From Candidatus Bathyarchaeota archaeon (GTDB lineage: Archaea > Thermoproteota > DRAE01), in contig DRAE01000073.1 in NCBI GenBank assembly GCA_011041895.1, positions 1 to 7,547 on the forward strand: 7,547 nt of DNA. The letters are read 5' to 3'. Below, in pieces: positions 5,626 to 7,547 of the stretch. Made by a program: the position numbers and the translations under genes. Below the pieces are notes generated by a model that had not been told where the DNA came from, searched no databases, and was given only the letters and a program-made list of their open reading frames with translations. The first letter of the stretch is position 1. The number at the start of each line of letters is the position of its first letter.

Positions 5626-7547
5626 ATGGAAGAACAGTATAGAGAACAAACACTAGACGCTTTCATACGGGAACCTGAAGAATATCTATTGCTTGGAGTA
5701 GATTATGACGGTGAAAAAAACTGTGCATATGCCAAATTATACGATGTAAAAAAACACGTTATAAAGTTTTGGTATGATAATACTGGTCATAAACCATACT
5801 GTTTAACCGATCTCGAGCCATCAAATGTTTTAAGTATAAGGGGTATACCCGAGGATCATATAGATGGATTTGAGAGAGTAGTGAAGTATGACCCATTGAA
5901 GTTTGAAAATGTTGAGTTAACTAAGATTATTGGCAGAACCCCTCACTCAATTGGTGGTAGAAAGTTCTCTATTAGGAATTTTCTTCCAAGAGTTTGGGAA
6001 GCCAAGATCAGGTATCATGACTGTTACATTTTTGATAGAGGACTTGTTCCAGGATGCTGGTACAAGATAGATGAAAATGGCAACTTAATTCTCTCTAAAA
6101 AGAGGCTTTCGAAGGAGATTGTTGATTTTATACATGAGAAGCTTTTAAAGAAGACGAGTAAAGAAGAGAAAGAACTTATGATGGAGTTGATATCCTTACT
6201 TTTTCAACCTATACCAGAGCTATATTTTGTAGCCTTAGACATTGAGGTTCTATCACCTCGTCCAGATTATATTCCCGATCCAGTAAAAGCTGAACACGAG
6301 ATAATTGCATGCGCATTTGTAAGTAGCAAGGGTGAGAAGGAAATTCTACTCTTAGCAAGAGAGAAAGACGACTTACATAAAGCGAGAAAACTTGAGGAAA
6401 AGGGGGTCAAGGTAGAAGTTTTCTCTAATGAGAGGCAACTTCTTTCAAGGATATTCGAAAAGATTAAAGAGACACCTATCTTGGTAACGTTTAATGGGGA
6501 CAATTTTGATTTGCGATATATATGGAATAGAGCGGTTAAGCACTATGGGTTCAGAAAGGAAAGCATACCCATAAGGTTGACCAAGGATGAAGCGTTTATA
6601 AGGAATGGTGTACACATCGACCTATACAAGTTTTTCCAAATACAGTCAGTTAGAGTATACGCTTTTTCAGGAAAGTATACTGAGGTTGATCTCGACAGCA
6701 TAGGTAAAGCTCTACTTGGAAAGGGAAAAATAACATTGGAGAAGGAGATTTCGAAGCTCAGCATTGAAGAACTTGCCGAGTACTGTTTAAATGATGCAGA
6801 GATAACGTGTGAGCTTCTCTTGTTTAATAATAGGATAACACTTCAACTGATCATACTTCTCATGCGTATAAGCAAGATATCAATTGAAGACCTAACAAGG
6901 TCTAGCATATCCAAGTGGATTAGAAATATGCTGTACTTTGAACATCGCAAGAGAGGGTATCTAATACCTAATAGAGAGGATATAATGAGGCTTAAAGGAG
7001 CTGAAACCTCTACCAAAGCTAAGGTTAAAGGTAAGTTTCAAGGTGCAATTGTGATCGCTCCTAAGCCCGGTGTTCATTTTAATGTTGTGGTGGTGGACTT
7101 TGCTAGTCTATATCCATCCATCATAAAAACTCGTAATATATCATATGAAACCATAAGATGCCCACATGAAAAATGCAAAAGGAATGTACTTCCAGGAGTG
7201 TCTCATTGGGTTTGCACCGTTAAGCGTGGCGTGATATCTCTTATAGTGGGTGTTCTGAGGGATCTAAGAGTACACTTTTTCAAGAAGATGGCAAAAGACG
7301 AAAGTATTAGCCATGAGGAAAGAGAGTTTGCTAATGTGATCCAGAATGCATTAAAAGTTTTTGTAAATGCCAGCTATGGTGTAATGGGAAATGAAAACTT
7401 TGCATTTTATTGTCCAGCAGCAGCTGAATCGATTACATCCGTTGGGAGACATGCTATACTTGCTGCCGTGAAAAAAGCAAATGAACTGGGTCTAAATGTG
7501 ATATATGGTGACACAGACAGCCTCTTCATAAAGGATCCTCCAAAAGA
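5626..7547 (+). CDS. polB: Family B DNA polymerase, N-terminal 640 residues (3' end outside window)
   Basis: This is a replicative-type DNA polymerase with proofreading, translated directly from the ATG at 5626 with no stop to the right edge. The N-terminal domain has VDY (25-27) and HKPY (55-58), which align with Tyr7 and Pro36-Tyr37 of the Pyrococcus template-uracil pocket. The 3'-5' exonuclease is intact: LDIEV (D205, E207), FNGDNFD (N290, D295) and YCLND (Y386, D390). The polymerase palm shows DFASLYPSI (D491), the fingers motif NALKVFVNASYG (K577) and YGDTDS (D629, D631). The YxGG-like linker reads KFQGA. Between the first two polymerase motifs sits a Cys/His segment (C512, C517, H527, C530). 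The thumb and any C-terminal PCNA-binding motif are missing; family members are usually 750-900 residues. No Shine-Dalgarno sequence is near the start, but a TATA-like box is about 30 bases upstream, suggesting a nearly leaderless message. Confidence 0.96.
   Translation, partial: MEEQYREQTLDAFIREPEEYLLLGVDYDGEKNCAYAKLYDVKKHVIKFWYDNTGHKPYCLTDLEPSNVLSIRGIPEDHIDGFERVVKYDPLKFENVELTKIIGRTPHSIGGRKFSIRNFLPRVWEAKIRYHDCYIFDRGLVPGCWYKIDENGNLILSKKRLSKEIVDFIHEKLLKKTSKEEKELMMELISLLFQPIPELYFVALDIEVLSPRPDYIPDPVKAEHEIIACAFVSSKGEKEILLLAREKDDLHKARKLEEKGVKVEVFSNERQLLSRIFEKIKETPILVTFNGDNFDLRYIWNRAVKHYGFRKESIPIRLTKDEAFIRNGVHIDLYKFFQIQSVRVYAFSGKYTEVDLDSIGKALLGKGKITLEKEISKLSIEELAEYCLNDAEITCELLLFNNRITLQLIILLMRISKISIEDLTRSSISKWIRNMLYFEHRKRGYLIPNREDIMRLKGAETSTKAKVKGKFQGAIVIAPKPGVHFNVVVVDFASLYPSIIKTRNISYETIRCPHEKCKRNVLPGVSHWVCTVKRGVISLIVGVLRDLRVHFFKKMAKDESISHEEREFANVIQNALKVFVNASYGVMGNENFAFYCPAAAESITSVGRHAILAAVKKANELGLNVIYGDTDSLFIKDPPK

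Noticed and set aside
348..6144. AAGCTT occurs about 14 times, several-fold more than base composition predicts, with six copies in 348-736
   Set aside because: At least the first four copies are codon-aligned Lys-Leu (AAG CTT) in argS, and others fall in Lys/Ala/Leu-rich helices, so codon and amino-acid preference explains most of it; no regular spacing or intergenic copies were seen.
6267..6764. Two minus-strand frames opposite the PolB exonuclease domain
   Set aside because: Shadows of the intact polymerase frame, which contains all three exonuclease motifs here.
1..7547. Search for CRISPR repeats, insertion sequences, tRNA genes, attachment sites or a replication origin
   Set aside because: No direct repeats with regular spacing, transposase motifs, tRNA-like cloverleaf or clustered origin-recognition boxes were seen; nearly all bases belong to conserved genes.

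Overview
The window reads as a stretch of archaeal chromosome. The main indicators are an archaeal-type ATP-dependent DNA ligase, a family B DNA polymerase with archaeal motif spellings, a pyruvoyl-dependent arginine decarboxylase of the archaeal type, AT-rich TATA-like boxes just upstream of genes, and GGAGG/GTGATC-type ribosome binding sites. The DNA is AT-rich, with frequent AGG/AGA and ATA codons. Cysteines that match the known disulfide pair of thermophilic archaeal PolB suggest a thermophile. The phylum cannot be fixed by eye. The polymerase palm looks like that of the TACK lineage, while pdaD is best known from Euryarchaeota, so a deep-branching or uncultivated TACK archaeon is my guess, held with low confidence.

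Layout. (1) 1-1037, plus strand: the C-terminal part of arginyl-tRNA synthetase, cut by the left edge. (2) 1039-4233, minus strand: a very compact four-gene run, in transcription order ATP-dependent DNA ligase, a TIM-barrel protein resembling endonuclease IV and sugar-phosphate isomerases, a 70-residue Cys/His protein of unknown function, and pyruvoyl-dependent arginine decarboxylase. The genes are separated by 1 base, 3 bases and a 1-base stop/start overlap. (3) 4234-4340: a 107-base divergent promoter region. (4) 4341/4365-5573, plus strand: a PLP-dependent fold-type I aminotransferase. (5) 5574-5625: a short spacer with a likely polymerase promoter. (6) 5626 to the right edge, plus strand: a family B DNA polymerase (640 codons visible), cut after the catalytic YGDTDS motif.

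How the genes relate. Polymerase, ligase and the possible AP endonuclease are parts of DNA replication and base-excision repair. Arginyl-tRNA synthetase and arginine decarboxylase both consume arginine, the latter making agmatine for polyamines and, in archaea, for agmatidine in tRNA-Ile. The aminotransferase belongs to amino-acid metabolism and has no obvious link to its neighbours. No mobile elements, CRISPR arrays, rRNA or tRNA genes were seen. Apart from the 107-base and 52-base gaps, essentially every base is coding. I found no clear evidence of a wholly new system. The most interesting items are the ligase/endoIV-like/Cys-His/decarboxylase operon and its two uncharacterised middle genes.
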